Positions 9,487 to 17,812 of a stretch of 34,997 nucleotides of DNA are shown piece by piece. Source of the stretch: Prochlorococcus sp. AG-409-P03 (GTDB taxonomy: Bacteria > Cyanobacteriota > Cyanobacteriia > PCC-6307 > Cyanobiaceae); the NCBI GenBank assembly GCA_003215295.1, contig QCKN01000010.1:1-34997 (forward strand), written 5' to 3'. The position numbers and the translations under genes were made by a program. The notes below the pieces were generated by a model, which had not been told where the DNA came from, did no database searches, and saw only the letters and a list, made by a program, of their open reading frames with translations. Numbering within the stretch: the stretch's first letter is position 1; each line of letters starts with the position of its first letter.

Positions 9487-10104
9487 CTAGTGCGCGTAGG
9501 GACTTCTGGTGTTCAGCCTAGAAGATGGATTCCCTATCCCAGGGTTGATTTCGCCAGTTAAGGTTAACTCTGGATCAATACATGCCGTATAAATTGTCAA
9601 ATCAGGCGTTGACTCTCCCACCTTCACAAGCCCAGGTTTTGAGGCCAAAGTACTTATTACTCTTATCCTCTTTGGCTCTACTTTTAATTTACTTAGTAGC
9701 TTTAACGTATTTAATAGATTATTCCCAGTCGTGATCTGCACCATGTAAACAATTATTCCTGCGTTGCTTTCAATCTCTTTAGGTACGCCACCTATGCACA
9801 AATGTGAATTAGGGAGCACTTGCTTTCCTCCTTGCCATAGATCTAATCCTCCCGGCAGTTCTGGAAGAGCAATTAAAGGAACACTTGGCTCTATTACTGT
9901 TCCTTGAGTTCGAGAATTAGGGGTGTCAACTTCCTCTTGGCGATGAGGGAGCCAATCGCGCACGGCTTCATAAGTAAGCCACTTCCCTATCTCTTCTAAT
10001 GCGGTCGAGTAAATAGCAGGTGGGGTATTCGCATGTCTAAGAATTGTCAACCAATGGGCAATGAGAGGATGAGGGGGTACCACCACTTTTAATGTCATTG
10101 TCAT
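9487..10104 (-). CDS. Uracil phosphoribosyltransferase-like protein with degenerate active-site motifs
   Basis: Overall alignment by eye to the UPRTase family is clear. The 205-residue product opens with VVVPPHPLIAHWLTILR and has WLTYEAVRDWLP in the first third. It ends with a tail, IYTACIDPELTLTGEINPGIG, that resembles the family's uracil-binding YTAxID...G.I.PGxGD. Two catalytic motifs are altered. The usual VPILRAGLG reads IALPELPGGLD, and the PRPP loop, usually DPMLATGG, reads MVQITTGNN, so the acidic residue and part of the glycine pair are gone. Enzymatic activity is therefore doubtful. I chose ATG at 10104; the frame extends to a TTG at 10158 that would run into the divergent gene's region. 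Confidence 0.75.
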   Translation of the reverse strand: MTMTLKVVVPPHPLIAHWLTILRHANTPPAIYSTALEEIGKWLTYEAVRDWLPHRQEEVDTPNSRTQGTVIEPSVPLIALPELPGGLDLWQGGKQVLPNSHLCIGGVPKEIESNAGIIVYMVQITTGNNLLNTLKLLSKLKVEPKRIRVISTLASKPGLVKVGESTPDLTIYTACIDPELTLTGEINPGIGNPSSRLNTRSPYAH

Positions 10105-10176
10105 AACAGTTCTATAGGCATTTGTTTGCCTAACGTGAATAAACAAATTACTGGCCAACGGCCAACCTTAATTCTC

Positions 10177-10692
10177 ATGAGACCTGGACTTTCATTTTTT
10201 AGACGCATTCCATTCATGCTCTTCTTGGGATTCTTACTTTTCATGTTGTTTCTCCCTTCTTCTGCATGGGCAAAAAGACCTCCTGAGACTCGTAATCAGG
10301 AGGAGTTAGATATTTCGCAAGACATGCACGGTCGGGATCTCAAGGGAATGGAGTTTGTCAAGGTAGATCTTCGAGGTATTGATTTCAGTGAATCTGACCT
10401 CCGAGGGGCGATTTTTAATAACAGTCAGTTAGATCAAAGTAATCTGCAAGGCGCCGATTTGGAGGATGCAGTCGCTTTCGCAAGTGGCTTTGAAGGCGCT
10501 GATTTACGAGATGCCAACTTTACAAATGCTCTATTAATGGAAAGTCGATTTGAAAATGCTCTAATTGAAGGTGCTGACTTTTCAAATGCTGTTTTAAGCA
10601 GAATCCAACAAAAACAACTTTGTGCTATGGCTGACGGTATTAATAGTTCTAGTGGGATCCAAACCACCTATAGCCTTGGATGTCCTGACTGA
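10177..10692 (+). CDS. Secreted or lumenal pentapeptide-repeat protein
   Basis: From the ATG at 10177 the 171-residue product begins with a clear Sec signal peptide: basic RPGLSFFRR, a hydrophobic core, and an SSAWA cleavage site. It then has a run of pentapeptide repeats of the A(D/N)Lxx type (DLRGIDFSESDLRGAIF, LQGADLED, GADLRDANF, GADFSNAVL) forming a right-handed beta-helix. Two cysteines lie near the C-terminus (LCAMAD and SLGCPD). The frame is open upstream to a TTG at 10126, but the signal peptide fits the 10177 start better. Location in thylakoid lumen or periplasm is inferred from the signal. The molecular role is unknown. cobW-like starts 24 bases later. Confidence 0.85.
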   Translation: MRPGLSFFRRIPFMLFLGFLLFMLFLPSSAWAKRPPETRNQEELDISQDMHGRDLKGMEFVKVDLRGIDFSESDLRGAIFNNSQLDQSNLQGADLEDAVAFASGFEGADLRDANFTNALLMESRFENALIEGADFSNAVLSRIQQKQLCAMADGINSSSGIQTTYSLGCPD

Positions 10693-10716
10693 TGCAACTT
10701 TTTATTGCCCCTTTCT

Positions 10717-11799
10717 ATGAGTAGTCGTCTGCCAGTAACTGTTGTTACTGGATTCCTTGGATCAGGGAAAACAACTCTTTTGCGCCACCTCCTTACTCGT
10801 GGAGGCAAACGTCTAGCCGTAATGGTTAATGAGTTTGGAAGTGTTGGGTTGGATGGGGACTTGATACGCAGTTGTGGTTTTTGTCCAGAAGATGAAGTAG
10901 AAGGTCGCTTGGTAGAACTGAATAATGGGTGTCTATGTTGCACTGTTCAAGATGATTTTTTGCCGACCATCCAGGCCCTTTTAGCGCGTTCAACTCAACT
11001 AGATGGAATCGTTATTGAGACAAGTGGACTTGCCCTGCCTCGCCCCTTATTGCAAGCAATAGATTGGCCTGAAATTCGAACAAGAGTCTACGTAAATGGA
11101 GTGGTTACGCTTGTAGATGGAGAAGCTCTTTCTGCCGGAAGTCCAATAGGTGATGTGTCTGCTTTGGAAAGGCAACGTAGTGAAGATCCAAACCTTGACC
11201 ATTTGACACCAGTTGAAGAACTTTTTGATAATCAACTCTCGGCATCAGATCTGGTTTTAATTAGTCGAGCTGATAGGGTTTCTTCCGAAGCTATTTCGAA
11301 GATAAAATTAGATATCGAGAAAAAAGTAAATTTTGGAACCTCAATATTGTCTATGAGCCATGGCAATGTTGAACCATCGATTGTATTAGGGCTTCAACAA
11401 GAAGACCACTATGCCGGGATAGAGAGTGAGAACCATGACCATGACCATGACCATGACCATGACCATGACCATGACCATCTAGAAGTTGTTACCAGCACTA
11501 TTCGGCTAGAAGCAAACATTGATAAAGCATTGCTCGAGAAGGTCTTGCCTGAGATTGTTTCTAATTATCAGATTATTCGTTTAAAGGGACGATGTTGGTT
11601 GCGGGGAAAGAGCCTCCCACTTCAGCTTCAGATGGTTGGGCCTCGACTTGGTACTTGGTTTGAGCCTGCACCAGATCGCTGTTGGCGTCCTGATAATTCT
11701 GGCGTAGATCTTGTGATTATTGGCTTTCAACCTGATTCGAGTGAAGCTATTAGAAAGGAAATTGAGAGTAGATGTACGCGCCGTCAATCTCAAACGTGA
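10717..11799 (+). CDS. COG0523/CobW-family metal-handling GTPase with His-Asp repeat
   Basis: The family is G3E GTPases thought to insert or traffic metals (cobalt for CobW, zinc for ZigA/ZNG1-like members). The 360-residue product has the P-loop GFLGSGKTT (12-20), an NEFG switch (about 38-41), the metal-binding CxCC in NNGCLCCTV (72-75), ETSGLALP, and a CobW C-terminal domain. Between the two domains sits a run of eight His alternating with seven Asp, a likely metal-buffering loop. The start is ATG at 10717; a TTG lies in frame at 10705. Marine picocyanobacteria need cobalt for B12, so a cobalt role is plausible. The metal cannot be read from sequence, and no zinc-responsive operator was recognised. 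Confidence 0.85.
   Translation: MSSRLPVTVVTGFLGSGKTTLLRHLLTRGGKRLAVMVNEFGSVGLDGDLIRSCGFCPEDEVEGRLVELNNGCLCCTVQDDFLPTIQALLARSTQLDGIVIETSGLALPRPLLQAIDWPEIRTRVYVNGVVTLVDGEALSAGSPIGDVSALERQRSEDPNLDHLTPVEELFDNQLSASDLVLISRADRVSSEAISKIKLDIEKKVNFGTSILSMSHGNVEPSIVLGLQQEDHYAGIESENHDHDHDHDHDHDHDHLEVVTSTIRLEANIDKALLEKVLPEIVSNYQIIRLKGRCWLRGKSLPLQLQMVGPRLGTWFEPAPDRCWRPDNSGVDLVIIGFQPDSSEAIRKEIESRCTRRQSQT
11434..11478 (+). repeat. Tandem CATGAC hexamer repeat encoding (His-Asp)7-His
   Basis: Seven and a half perfect copies of the unit CATGAC lie inside the CobW-like gene and encode alternating His and Asp. The copies are identical at the DNA level, with no silent variation. That suggests recent expansion or slippage rather than old, selected protein sequence. 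Because the unit is 6 bases, copy-number change keeps frame and alters only the length of the metal-binding loop. Confidence 0.95.
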
Positions 11800-11855
11800 T
11801 ATTTAATTACTATTAGGTTGAAGAAATCCGGCTGAGTTGCGATTGTTAGTGAAAC

Positions 11856-11879
11856 AGGGAAGTCTCTATTCCCTTTCTT
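11856..11879 (+). terminator. Possible intrinsic terminator after the CobW-like gene
   Basis: AGGGAA (11856-11861) and TTCCCT (11869-11874) form a 6-base stem around a 7-base loop, followed by a T-rich TTCTT. It lies 57 bases after the CobW-like stop and just before the start of the small zinc-finger gene. The stem is short and the T-tract interrupted, so it may be weak. Confidence 0.4.
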
Positions 11880-11897
11880 AACTCTTTCTCTTTTCTC

Positions 11898-12095
11898 TTG
11901 GATTCAGCTTCAGTGACCAATACAGTGAGTATAACCAAGTCAAATCTTTCTTCTGCAGATTCAGTTGACACAAATGAGACTTTGATCTGTTCTCAATGTG
12001 GGGGGAATGGTTATATGAAAACTACCCCTAACTGTTATCACACTTGCCTTAGTTGTTTGGGACGTGGCGTTTCTATCGGTATCAATACAAGATGA
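11898..12095 (+). CDS. Tiny DnaJ-type zinc-finger protein
   Basis: The 65-residue product is almost all linker plus one cysteine-rich module: CSQCGGNGY ... C ... CLSCLGRG. This copies the CxxCxGxG pair of the DnaJ central zinc finger without any J-domain. The first 28 residues are Ser/Thr/Asn-rich and probably disordered. Starts in frame are TTG at 11898 and GTG at 11913; neither has a strong ribosome site. Similar stand-alone CxxCxGxG proteins occur in cyanobacteria and plastids, some in thiol or assembly chaperone roles, but I cannot assign a partner. It lies after the CobW-like GTPase, which is compatible with a metal or assembly link but proves nothing. Confidence 0.65.
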   Translation: MDSASVTNTVSITKSNLSSADSVDTNETLICSQCGGNGYMKTTPNCYHTCLSCLGRGVSIGINTR

Positions 12096-12202
12096 TTCGC
12101 TCATTTAAATTGCCTAACTCCCCATGCGAACTAGTCTTATATAGATCCTAGGAATGGAGTAACTTCCGTTCCTTCAAGATCTTAATCCCTTGCGATGATG
12201 CA

Positions 12203-12484
12203 GTGCCTAGCTTTCAAGCAACCGTTGTAGTTAGTCTTCGCTCTTCAGTTCTAGATCCAGCAGGTGAAGCAACCAAGTCAGCAGCCCATCGGTTAGGTAT
12301 TAAGGGGATAAAAAAATTAAGAATAGGCAAGGCTATAGATCTGGAAATCGAAGCTGCTAATGAATTAGAGGCGCGTCGTCGTCTTGAGCTTCTAAGTGAC
12401 AGGCTGCTTGCGAATCCTGTTATTGAAGACTGGAGCCTGAACCTAAATCATATGGTTTCTCCAGAACCAGCCGAAATGTCATGA
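12203..12484 (+). CDS. purS: Phosphoribosylformylglycinamidine synthase subunit PurS
   Basis: Small structural subunit of the three-part FGAM synthase (PurS, PurQ and PurL) in purine synthesis; it bridges the glutaminase and synthetase subunits. The 93-residue product shows the ferredoxin-like PurS pattern: [20 protein letters not shown], then [22 protein letters not shown], then the closing [10 protein letters not shown]. The start is GTG at 12203; ATGs just upstream at 12195 and 12198 are out of frame. The stop overlaps the purQ ATG (ATGA at 12481-12484). purL is not in this window. Confidence 0.93.
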   Translation: MPSFQATVVVSLRSSVLDPAGEATKSAAHRLGIKGIKKLRIGKAIDLEIEAANELEARRRLELLSDRLLANPVIEDWSLNLNHMVSPEPAEMS

Positions 12485-13137
12485 GTATCGGAGTTGTGAT
12501 TTTTCCTGGATCTAATTGTGACAGGGATGTTCGATGGGCTACTGAGGGATGCCTTGGCTTGCCAACTAAGTTTCTTTGGCATGAAACAACTGATTTAAAA
12601 GGTCTTGATGCAGTGGTTTTGCCAGGTGGTTTTAGTTATGGAGACTATTTGCGATGTGGAGCGATAGCTCGCTTTGCTCCAGTTTTACAGGCTCTTCTTG
12701 GATTCGTTGATAAGGGAGGAAAAGTTTTGGGAATATGTAATGGATTTCAAGTTTTAACTGAGCTTGGCCTTCTTCCTGGTGCCCTTATTCGAAATCGAGA
12801 CCTTAACTTCATTTGCAAAAGTGTCACCTTAAAAGTTAGCAGCAGTAGAACAAAATGGCTTCGCAATTATAACGTTAACGACCAGATTTCATTACCAATA
12901 GCTCACGGGGAAGGTCGATTCCATTGCAGTAATGATACTTTGCACAAACTTGAAGATACTGATTCAATAGCACTTAGATACTCATCGAATCCAAACGGAT
13001 CTACTTCAGATATTGCTGGCATTACTAATGTTAATGGCAATGTTTTGGGCTTGATGCCACACCCCGAGAGGGCCTGTGACCCCCAGCTTGGTAGTATTGA
13101 TGGAAGGACAATACTGAAAGCTTTAATGGATACTTAA
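12481..13137 (+). CDS. purQ: Phosphoribosylformylglycinamidine synthase subunit PurQ
   Basis: Class I glutaminase subunit that feeds ammonia to PurL for FGAR to FGAM conversion. The 218-residue product has the catalytic triad in the expected places: C86 in [17 protein letters not shown], and H194 and E196 in LMPHPERA. It also has [13 protein letters not shown], which is typical of PurQ. It is translationally coupled to purS by a 4-base overlap. A strong stem-loop follows about 90 bases after the stop. Confidence 0.96.
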   Translation: MSIGVVIFPGSNCDRDVRWATEGCLGLPTKFLWHETTDLKGLDAVVLPGGFSYGDYLRCGAIARFAPVLQALLGFVDKGGKVLGICNGFQVLTELGLLPGALIRNRDLNFICKSVTLKVSSSRTKWLRNYNVNDQISLPIAHGEGRFHCSNDTLHKLEDTDSIALRYSSNPNGSTSDIAGITNVNGNVLGLMPHPERACDPQLGSIDGRTILKALMDT

Positions 13138-13223
13138 ACATACTGATTTGAAATAATATTCTTATTAGTATTAACATATAGTGCCCTTTTCTATTAGTTA
13201 TAGGAGCAAGACATTTCCTGATT

Positions 13224-13274
13224 AAAAAAGGGAAGTGAGTTGACGTTCTTAACATCAACTCACTTTCCTTTTTT
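13224..13274. terminator. Bidirectional terminator between purQ and fba
   Basis: A nearly perfect stem pairs 13224-13243 with 13255-13274 around an 11-base loop. The core AAGTGAGTTGA pairs with TCAACTCACTT. The arms end in an A-run on the left and a T-run on the right, so it can terminate transcription from both sides. It sits between the convergent purQ and fba stops, which fits exactly. Confidence 0.9.
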
Positions 13275-13301
13275 AAAAGAGATATTCGGGGTTTTGCTTA
13301 C

Positions 13302-14375
13302 TTATGCAGCTACGGTTGTTTTGGGATCTAATTTCCCACTTGTATATAGACCTGCATAGAAGTTGATACTTTCTTGTTTGATTTTGCTTGCTTGGCCCGC
13401 ACACCAGAACTGTTGGTATCTATCTAGACAAACTTGCTTCATATACTTACGAGCAGGTTTGTTGAAGTGCCTTGGGTCAAAGTTTGTAGGATCAGCTGCT
13501 GCAGCTTCACGAACTGCTGCAGTGAAGGCAAGACGATTATCAGTATCAATATTTACTTTCCGCACTCCATTCCTTATTCCTTCTTGAATCTCTTCAACAG
13601 GTACTCCATATGTTTCAGGGATAGCACCACCAAATTTATTGATCATGTCTAGCCATTCTTGGGGAACTGAACTGGAACCATGCATAACAAGATGAGTATT
13701 AGGTATTGCCTTGTGGATTTCTGCAATTCTGCTTATTGCAAGTACTTCACCTGTTGGCTTTCTTGTGAACTTGTAGGCTCCATGGCTTGTTCCAATTGCT
13801 ATCGCAAGAGCATCTACCTTTGTTTTTGCCACAAAATCTGCTGCTTCAGATGGGTCAGTCAGGAGCATATCTTTTGAAAGCTCACCTTCAAAACCGTGGC
13901 CATCTTCTGCTTCACCTTTTCCAGTCTCTAGAGATCCTAGGCAGCCAAGTTCTCCTTCTACACTTACGCCCACAGAATGGGCAAAGTCAACAACTGTCTT
14001 AGTTACGTTTACGTTGTATTCGTAACTGGCAGGAGTTTTTGCATCTGCTTCTAAAGATCCATCCATCATTACTGAAGTAAATCCATTTATTGCAGCCGAG
14101 TAGCAAGTCGATGGATCATTCCCGTGATCCTGATGCATAACAACAGGGATGTTGGGATAAGTCTCTGTTGCGGCAATAATTAAGTGCCTGAGGAAAATTT
14201 CACCTGCATAACTTCTAGCGCCCCTAGAAGCCTGAAGGATAACTGGGCTGTCTGTTTCTGAGGCAGCCTCCATGATTGCTTGAACTTGCTCAAGATTATT
14301 TACGTTGAAAGCAGGGATGCCATAGCCGTTCTCAGCAGCGTGGTCAAGCAATAGTCTTAGGGGAACAAGCGCCAT
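13302..14375 (-). CDS. fbaA: Class II fructose-bisphosphate aldolase
   Basis: Zinc-dependent aldolase that joins glyceraldehyde 3-phosphate with DHAP, and in the Calvin cycle also erythrose 4-phosphate with DHAP. The 357-residue product shows [13 protein letters not shown], the metal-site HQDHGND (H81, D83, H84), [17 protein letters not shown], the GTSHGAYKF region and the HGSSSVP zinc/phosphate loop, then [11 protein letters not shown]. The start is ATG at 14375. The 11-base palindrome CGGAGTCTCCG lies directly before it on the + strand and contains the GGAG ribosome site on the minus strand. Upstream is 368 bases without a gene. Confidence 0.96.
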   Translation of the reverse strand: MALVPLRLLLDHAAENGYGIPAFNVNNLEQVQAIMEAASETDSPVILQASRGARSYAGEIFLRHLIIAATETYPNIPVVMHQDHGNDPSTCYSAAINGFTSVMMDGSLEADAKTPASYEYNVNVTKTVVDFAHSVGVSVEGELGCLGSLETGKGEAEDGHGFEGELSKDMLLTDPSEAADFVAKTKVDALAIAIGTSHGAYKFTRKPTGEVLAISRIAEIHKAIPNTHLVMHGSSSVPQEWLDMINKFGGAIPETYGVPVEEIQEGIRNGVRKVNIDTDNRLAFTAAVREAAAADPTNFDPRHFNKPARKYMKQVCLDRYQQFWCAGQASKIKQESINFYAGLYTSGKLDPKTTVAA

Positions 14376-14743
14376 CGGAGTCTCCGAAATATCAGGTTGA
14401 CCCAGTTCTTATTAAGAGTCCCGGGCCTAGGGGCATGGACTTTAAAAGATCAAGGTAAGAAATGTCACGCCTTTAGGGAATATCAATTTGAAAACTGGGT
14501 AAGTTCACTTCCCTTTACTACCAAAATAAAGGGCTTTGACTTTGTTAGTAGGTATATCTCACGACTAATCAGACTTCGTCTGATGAAGGTTGCGATCCTG
14601 GGGAGTATGAGCCTTTAGATGCCTCTGAGTTTGCTTGAGTCCTGGTTTTCAGTGTTCTTTGGCTGTAGGTCTATCACTTCCTTTCCATGCTTTTAAATAT
14701 GAGTGATGTAATGTTCTGCCATTTTGGAAGATTTATTAACTCC
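14376..14743. other. Gene-free 368-base interval upstream of fba
   Basis: No convincing gene in either strand. A + strand frame from 14397 to 14618 exists but looks like chance. The interval holds the leader of fba at its left end, including an 11-base palindrome at 14376-14386 over the ribosome site. It also has a perfect 7-base hairpin ATCAGAC-TTC-GTCTGAT at 14568-14584 without a T-run. In a genome this compact it may hold a long 5' leader or a small RNA. Confidence 0.6.
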
Positions 14744-15850
14744 TTAAATAAAAACTCTATGGTTTGATAATGATGACTCCTTTATGGCATCACATACTTT
14801 TTGACTAGCAAAGCCTTCAGTTAATCCAGGAATTATTGGAACATCTTGGTTGATGCTTTCTGCCCACCATCCTTGCAGCCTTGCTACAGGAGCGATTCGC
14901 CCATCTGACCAGGTTGTTTTGAACGCAAGGTCAGGTTCAGGGGAAATGCTTTGTGGTTGATGGTTGTCTTTGTGTAGCCAGAGCCCGAAACCGTGTACAT
15001 AGTCCTTTTGATTGGTGCTTCCTAGTACAAGGGAACCTTCGCTTCCATAAACTTCTAGCCAGCAGCCTCTCCCATGTTTTGCTACTGCTGACAAATTAAC
15101 TTGTGCCGGGATAGTTTCATTTCTCTCTCCCTTTAATTCTAGTGATATTAGAGCAGTATCTTCGCTAGTCACTATCAAGGCTTTTTCAGTTTTTTGACAT
15201 GGGCGGGTTCTTATTGCCGTTGATAGAAGTCCGCTGACACTCATTGTTGCCCCAAAAAACCAATGGAGGATGTCAAATGCATGTGTGCCTAGTGCTCCAA
15301 TTACTCCTCCTCCATGTTCTTCTTGTGAATACCAATTCCAGGGTCTAGATTTATCGGCTCGGCTGGCCATTAGCCAGTCCATTTTGATGAACCAAGGAGA
15401 TCCTATTGCCTTTGACTCTAATAATCTTTTGGCTTGCATGAAAAGTGGAACTGCACGGTATTCGAAATCAACAGCAACGCTAAGGCGATGATGCATTGCA
15501 AGACGTTGAATTTCTGCTACTTGATCTGCGTTTAAGGCTACTGGCTTTTCTAAAAGTAAATGTTTTCCAGCCTTGAGAGCTTCGATTGCAAGTTCAAACC
15601 TTGGAGATGGTGGAGTCGCAAGGATTATCGCTTCCACTTCTTTGTTTTTCAGTAACTCTGACCAGTCATGATGTCCGTTTATATTGTTTTCCTTGCAAAC
15701 TTCCATTAGACGTTCTTGACGGGGGTGCCAGAATGCAACTGGTTTGAGATTAGGATTTGTTTTTAGGGCTGGGTAATGAACTGTTTCACCAAAGCCCAAT
15801 CCAGCAATGGCAACACCAATGATTTTATTTTCTTTAAGTGAGTTGTTCAT
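14744..15850 (-). CDS. Gfo/Idh/MocA-family NAD(P)-dependent oxidoreductase
   Basis: Family members oxidise or reduce sugars, inositols or bilin-type substrates with NAD(P). The 368-residue product has the Rossmann start VAIAGLGFGETVHYPALK (13-30), the EKPVALNADQ motif near residue 100 with the conserved Lys-Pro, and GGGVIGALGTHAFDILHWFFGA, which carries the catalytic His region in the C-terminal alpha/beta domain. The length is normal. The start is ATG at 15850. It is not next to other sugar genes; 178 bases separate it from accD upstream. The substrate cannot be assigned from sequence. Confidence 0.85.
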   Translation of the reverse strand: MNNSLKENKIIGVAIAGLGFGETVHYPALKTNPNLKPVAFWHPRQERLMEVCKENNINGHHDWSELLKNKEVEAIILATPPSPRFELAIEALKAGKHLLLEKPVALNADQVAEIQRLAMHHRLSVAVDFEYRAVPLFMQAKRLLESKAIGSPWFIKMDWLMASRADKSRPWNWYSQEEHGGGVIGALGTHAFDILHWFFGATMSVSGLLSTAIRTRPCQKTEKALIVTSEDTALISLELKGERNETIPAQVNLSAVAKHGRGCWLEVYGSEGSLVLGSTNQKDYVHGFGLWLHKDNHQPQSISPEPDLAFKTTWSDGRIAPVARLQGWWAESINQDVPIIPGLTEGFASQKVCDAIKESSLSNHRVFI

Positions 15851-16028
15851 AGCATTTTCTCTGATGGGAAATCTTCAATAGTTAGGCAGTAATTAATAGG
15901 TCATTGGTTGAATCTACTCCTAGTCAATTAATAGAGTCTTCTGAAGCAGAGTGGATAAACTAAATTGTTTTGAGCAGGGGACTAATAATGTCTCCAGCTG
16001 TAAGTAGAGATTTAAGCATCACAATGGA

Positions 16029-16904
16029 CTAGCGAGATCCTTTAGGATTATTCCCATGCAACCGCAGGAGTTTTCCTAGGGTTTTCTTGAGCTGAGTTCG
16101 AGGGACAATAGTATCTACAAACCCGTGTTCTAGAAGGTATTCAGCTGTCTGAAAATTCTCAGGAAGCTTTTCTCTAAGAGTTTGTTCGATCACTCTTCTG
16201 CCAGCAAAACCAATTAGGGCTTTCGGCTCTGCCAGAATTAAATCACCAAGCATTGCAAAACTAGCTGTAACGCCGCCAGTCGTGGGATGGGTGAGAAGTG
16301 GCATGTATAGCAATTCTGCTTCGCGATGCCTTTCTAGAGCACCCGAGATCTTTGCCATTTGCATTAAGCTCAGCATCCCTTCCTGCATTCGGGCTCCTCC
16401 AGATGCACAGACAATTAATAGAGGTAATTTCTGTGATGTGGCTCTTTCAATTAGACGGGTTATCTTTTCACCCACTACAGATCCCATAGAGCCTCCCATA
16501 AACCTAAAGTCCATTACTGCGAGGGCAAGAGGGATTGATTCCACTTTGCAAATACCTGTCACTACACCATCTTTCATGCCTGTATTGGCTTGGCTTTCAC
16601 GAAGTCGATCTGCATAGGCTCTCCGGTCTTTAAATCCCAGAGGGTCAGTCGGACTTAGCTCGCGATCAATGATTTTGAACGTCCCAGGGTCTGCTATTAA
16701 TCCGATCCGTTCTTCGCTGTAAATGCGATTGTGATGCCCACAGTTGCTGCATACACTTGCATTAGCAATAAGATCTTTTCTATAGACAACTTGACTGCAT
16801 TCAGAGCATTTGCCCCATAAGCCATCACTTTCGTCAGTCTCTTGGCTGACTTTGCCTACAAACTGACCTTTGCGACGATCAGCAAACCAGTCGAAAAGTG
16901 ACAC
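16029..16904 (-). CDS. accD: Acetyl-CoA carboxylase carboxyltransferase subunit beta
   Basis: With AccA it transfers the carboxyl from biotin carrier protein to acetyl-CoA, starting fatty acid synthesis. I start it at GTG 16904, where the family's usual [15 protein letters not shown] begins; the frame stays open upstream into the prepilin-peptidase-like gene but is not conserved-looking there. The 291-residue product has the four-cysteine zinc ribbon (CSECSQVVY ... CSNCGHH, about 28-52), then the crotonase-fold domain with [20 protein letters not shown] and [20 protein letters not shown]. It begins 25 bases after the upstream gene, so the two are likely co-transcribed. Confidence 0.95.
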   Translation of the reverse strand: MSLFDWFADRRKGQFVGKVSQETDESDGLWGKCSECSQVVYRKDLIANASVCSNCGHHNRIYSEERIGLIADPGTFKIIDRELSPTDPLGFKDRRAYADRLRESQANTGMKDGVVTGICKVESIPLALAVMDFRFMGGSMGSVVGEKITRLIERATSQKLPLLIVCASGGARMQEGMLSLMQMAKISGALERHREAELLYMPLLTHPTTGGVTASFAMLGDLILAEPKALIGFAGRRVIEQTLREKLPENFQTAEYLLEHGFVDTIVPRTQLKKTLGKLLRLHGNNPKGSR

Positions 16905-16929
16905 GCTGAAAATAAGCTCTTTAACTACA

Positions 16930-17547
16930 TTAAATACCCCAAAGGTTCTGCCATAAGTTGAACCACCAATTTGTTCCAAATAACCACACCGCCCAAATCC
17001 CAATCGCGGTGAATGGGACAAACGGAAAAGCTTGTAGAGGCTTCAGTTTCCCGATTATTCTCCCAACGATGCTGAAGACTCCAGCCAATGTAAAGGCAAG
17101 CGTCATTGCTATACAAATTCCAGAACCTCCAATCCAGGCCGCTCCCATAGCAACTACTTTGGCATCGCCGATCCCTAGAACTATCTTGTTGAAAAGTTTT
17201 TCAGATGTCCGGCAGAGTGTTTCTGTTAACAGTAAAGCCACTAATGCAGTAATTGCTCTGCTTTTTGCAAGTAATAGAGATTGCCAAAACCCTATTGATG
17301 AAGCCAATGAAAGAGTTGAGACTAACCCTAATAATATTCCTGTATAGGATAATTTAACTGGTACATGCATTTTTTGAATATCAACGATCGAGAGCTCCCA
17401 TAAGAGAATGCCCAGTAATGAACCTATCAGAGTTCTCTCGTAAATTGATAGTGAAACGAAGTAGTCAGGCGATGAGAGAGCAGCGCTCAGAACAGTAATT
17501 GTTAAATACAAAAGTATCCAGTATGTTCTAATAGGAATAGATCTCAT
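16930..17547 (-). CDS. Short A24-type prepilin peptidase-like membrane protein
   Basis: Family members cleave type IV prepilins and type II pseudopilins at the inner membrane. The 205-residue product is mostly membrane segments. It keeps both catalytic aspartates: D56 in [12 protein letters not shown] and D128 in the GIGDAK motif (GxGD). The closing [12 protein letters not shown] resembles the family's IPFGPFLA. It lacks the N-terminal cytoplasmic domain with CxxC pairs and the methylase region of full-length PilD, so it is a peptidase-only form. The start is ATG at 17547. Pilin substrates are not in this window. It sits directly upstream of accD on the same strand. Confidence 0.75.
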   Translation of the reverse strand: MRSIPIRTYWILLYLTITVLSAALSSPDYFVSLSIYERTLIGSLLGILLWELSIVDIQKMHVPVKLSYTGILLGLVSTLSLASSIGFWQSLLLAKSRAITALVALLLTETLCRTSEKLFNKIVLGIGDAKVVAMGAAWIGGSGICIAMTLAFTLAGVFSIVGRIIGKLKPLQAFPFVPFTAIGIWAVWLFGTNWWFNLWQNLWGI

Positions 17548-17596
17548 TGGCTGTAACCTTACACAATGATGAGGCTTATGATAATTTATTGATTTT

Positions 17597-17812
17597 TCAG
17601 TCGTTAGAGTGTTTACTAAGGTCTAGCTGTTTGATGCTTAGAAATAACTCATTTAATAGGAGTGGCTGTTTTTTGAAAATGACCTTCCCATTCCCAGTTT
17701 TAGTGGACAATAGAACTCCCTTAGGTTTTGGACCAATAAGAGACTTGGAAAGGTAATCAAAATATATTTCTCTTGCCCTATTTAGTATTAATACACTGTT
17801 GACTTTTGTCAA
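17597..17812 (-). CDS. Doubtful small ORF upstream of the prepilin-peptidase-like gene
   Basis: I do not recognise it. From a TTG at 17812 it gives 71 residues rich in Lys, Leu and Ser (for example YFDYLSKSLIGPKPKGVLLS), with codon choice like its neighbours. The same frame stays open without a stop up to about 17890, but has no NTG start there. The TTG also forms TTGACA, a perfect -35 box, so this stretch may be promoter rather than start. An overlapping + strand frame also exists. The protein may be real, a remnant, or chance. Confidence 0.3.
   Translation of the reverse strand: MTKVNSVLILNRAREIYFDYLSKSLIGPKPKGVLLSTKTGNGKVIFKKQPLLLNELFLSIKQLDLSKHSND
17785..17812 (-). promoter_or_regulatory. 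Candidate sigma-70 promoter
   Basis: On the minus strand, TTGACA (17812-17807), 16 bases, then TAATAC (17790-17785) form a good -35/-10 pair. It would fire toward the prepilin-peptidase-like gene and accD, with a leader of about 230 bases. The -35 overlaps the possible TTG start of the small ORF, so at most one of the two readings is likely to be right. Confidence 0.45.

Noticed and set aside
12092-12151. 19-codon ORF with an ATGA overlap at the end of the zinc-finger gene
   Set aside because: Very short, and a one-sided ATGA is common by chance.
14397-14618. 73-codon + strand frame upstream of fba
   Set aside because: Non-ATG start, no ribosome site, no recognisable motif, and it lies in the likely fba leader on the other strand; probably chance.
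16905-17021. N-terminal extension of accD upstream of GTG 16904
   Set aside because: Lies within the prepilin-peptidase-like gene, and the family begins at MSLFDWF.
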